Source: an uncultured Clostridium sp. (lineage in GTDB: Bacteria > Bacillota > Clostridia > Clostridiales > Clostridiaceae). Taken from it: a DNA stretch of 7,721 nt. Location: positions 1-7,721 of the forward strand of contig NZ_CALEVF010000051.1 in the NCBI RefSeq assembly GCF_937920395.1, written 5' to 3'. The position numbers and the translations under genes were made by a program. The notes under the pieces were generated by a model. The model was given only the letters and a program-made list of their open reading frames with translations. It searched no databases and had not been told where the DNA came from. Positions 6,900-7,721 of the stretch are shown one piece after another. The first letter of the stretch is position 1; each line of letters starts with the position of its first letter.

Positions 6900-7721
6900 T
6901 TAAACATTGTATATGTCTGTTTTAAAATACTGCATATTATTTTTTATCCACTCTACTGTTGCCTCTAGGCCTGCATCTATGGTGTAATTTGGCTTCCAGC
7001 CTGTTAATTCTTTTATTTTAGTATTATCAGCCCATAATCTATTAACTTCACTGTTGGTTGGTCTTAATCTCTCATCATCACAAATAATTTTTACGTCTTT
7101 ACCTATTATTTTTATTATTTTTTTAACTGTTTCTCCTATAGTTATTTCATAGTTTGAACCAGCGTTTATAACTTCACCAATAGTCTTTTCACTTTCTGCT
7201 ATTTTTATAAAAGCCTGTGCAGTGTCTTTTACAAAATTAAAATCTCTAGTTGGTGTTAAACTTCCAAGTTTAATTTCTGTTTTGCCTGCGAGTATCTGCG
7301 ATATTATTGTTGGAATTACAGCCCTTGCGGATTGTCTTGGCCCATAAGTATTAAATGGTCTTATAGTTGCTATAGGCATATCAAAGCTTCTATAATAACT
7401 CTCAGCCATCTTATCTGCTCCTATTTTAGATGCTGAATATGGAGACTGTCCCTGCATTGGATGTTTCTCATCAATTGGTACATAAAGAGCTGTTCCATAA
7501 GTTTCAGACGTTGACGTATGTACAATTTTTTCTATGTCATAATCTCTACATGCTTCTAAAACATTAGTGGTACCTTCAACATTTGTTCTTACATAAGCCA
7601 TAGGTGATAAATAAGAATATGGAATTGCAATCAGTGCAGCAAGATGAAAAACTACTTCTTGACCCTTTATAATTCTTTTCATTCCATCATATTCTCTTAT
7701 GTCACCAGTAACAACTTTTAT
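6900..7721 (-). CDS. legB: LegB-type NAD-dependent sugar-nucleotide 4,6-dehydratase (5' end cut by window edge)
   Basis: Extended short-chain dehydrogenase that is expected to convert a nucleotide-activated GlcNAc to its 4-keto-6-deoxy form in the cytosol, the first committed step towards bacillosamine or legionaminic-acid-type sugars. The frame is open to base 7721: 13 residues (IKVVTGDIREYDG) precede the Met codon at 7682, so that Met is internal. The NAD-binding GxxGxxG segment, roughly 55-60 residues by family length, lies outside. Visible motifs, numbered from the first visible residue, are the FHLAALIAIPYSY strand (25-37), TSTSETYG with the dehydratase-type Ser-Glu pair (69-76), the catalytic YSASK (95-99), RPFNTYGPRQSARAVIP (121-137) and a C-terminal NRLWADNTK/LTGWKP substrate domain. 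The GT(A)xYVPIDEKHPMQGQSPYSASK stretch is what I know from the LegB family (inference from memory). The stop is at 6902-6900 and the aminotransferase follows after 38 bp. An ordinary NAD-dependent epimerase is the main alternative. Confidence 0.88.
   Translation of the reverse strand: MKVVTGDIREYDGMKRIIKGQEVVFHLAALIAIPYSYLSPMAYVRTNVEGTTNVLEACRDYDIEKIVHTSTSETYGTALYVPIDEKHPMQGQSPYSASKIGADKMAESYYRSFDMPIATIRPFNTYGPRQSARAVIPTIISQILAGKTEIKLGSLTPTRDFNFVKDTAQAFIKIAESEKTIGEVINAGSNYEITIGETVKKIIKIIGKDVKIICDDERLRPTNSEVNRLWADNTKIKELTGWKPNYTIDAGLEATVEWIKNNMQYFKTDIYNV

Noticed and set aside
7680..7682. Met codon at 7682 as the start of the dehydratase
   Set aside because: The frame is open for 13 more residues to the window edge, and these (VVTGDIREYDG) fit the family's usual sequence before the FHLAAL strand. 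The gene is cut, not short.

Overview
The window looks like part of a cell-surface polysaccharide or glycan gene cluster from a low-GC Firmicute, most likely a Clostridium or close relative. This rests on the very AT-rich sequence, the strong AGGAGG-type ribosome binding sites and the protein families present; no species-level marker is visible. All six recognisable genes lie on the minus strand, so transcription runs from high to low coordinates, and both ends of the window cut genes.

Reading in the direction of transcription: (1) a 5'-truncated LegB-type NAD-dependent sugar-nucleotide 4,6-dehydratase (7721-6900); (2) a LegC-type PLP aminotransferase (6861-5758), 38 bp downstream; (3) a 110-bp gap with several stacked stem-loops, including a good intrinsic terminator whose stem starts inside the end of legC; (4) a Wzx-type flippase (5647-4232); (5) a 586-residue GT-B-like transferase with QHG, HP and S-T...E motifs (4207-2447), only 24 bp after wzx; (6) a GT4 glycosyltransferase (2389-1322); (7) an O-antigen polymerase/ligase-family membrane protein (1208 to the left edge), whose reading frame breaks at an A7 tract just before its conserved DAHN motif.

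Together, LegB and LegC would make a 4-amino-4,6-dideoxy-hexose nucleotide, the early intermediate of legionaminic-acid-type nonulosonic acids. The two transferases would build a repeat unit, Wzx would flip it and the Wzy-like protein would polymerise it. The later nonulosonate genes (acetyltransferase, hydrolysing 2-epimerase, synthase, CMP-transferase) are not in the window. If present, they are most likely upstream of legB, because a terminator follows legC.

The points most worth checking are the frameshift in the wzy-like gene, the structured legC-wzx gap, and the unassigned 586-residue transferase, which could be a nonulosonate transferase. No RNA gene, insertion sequence, CRISPR array or plus-strand gene was found. 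Apart from the 107-110 bp gaps described, there are no long non-coding stretches.
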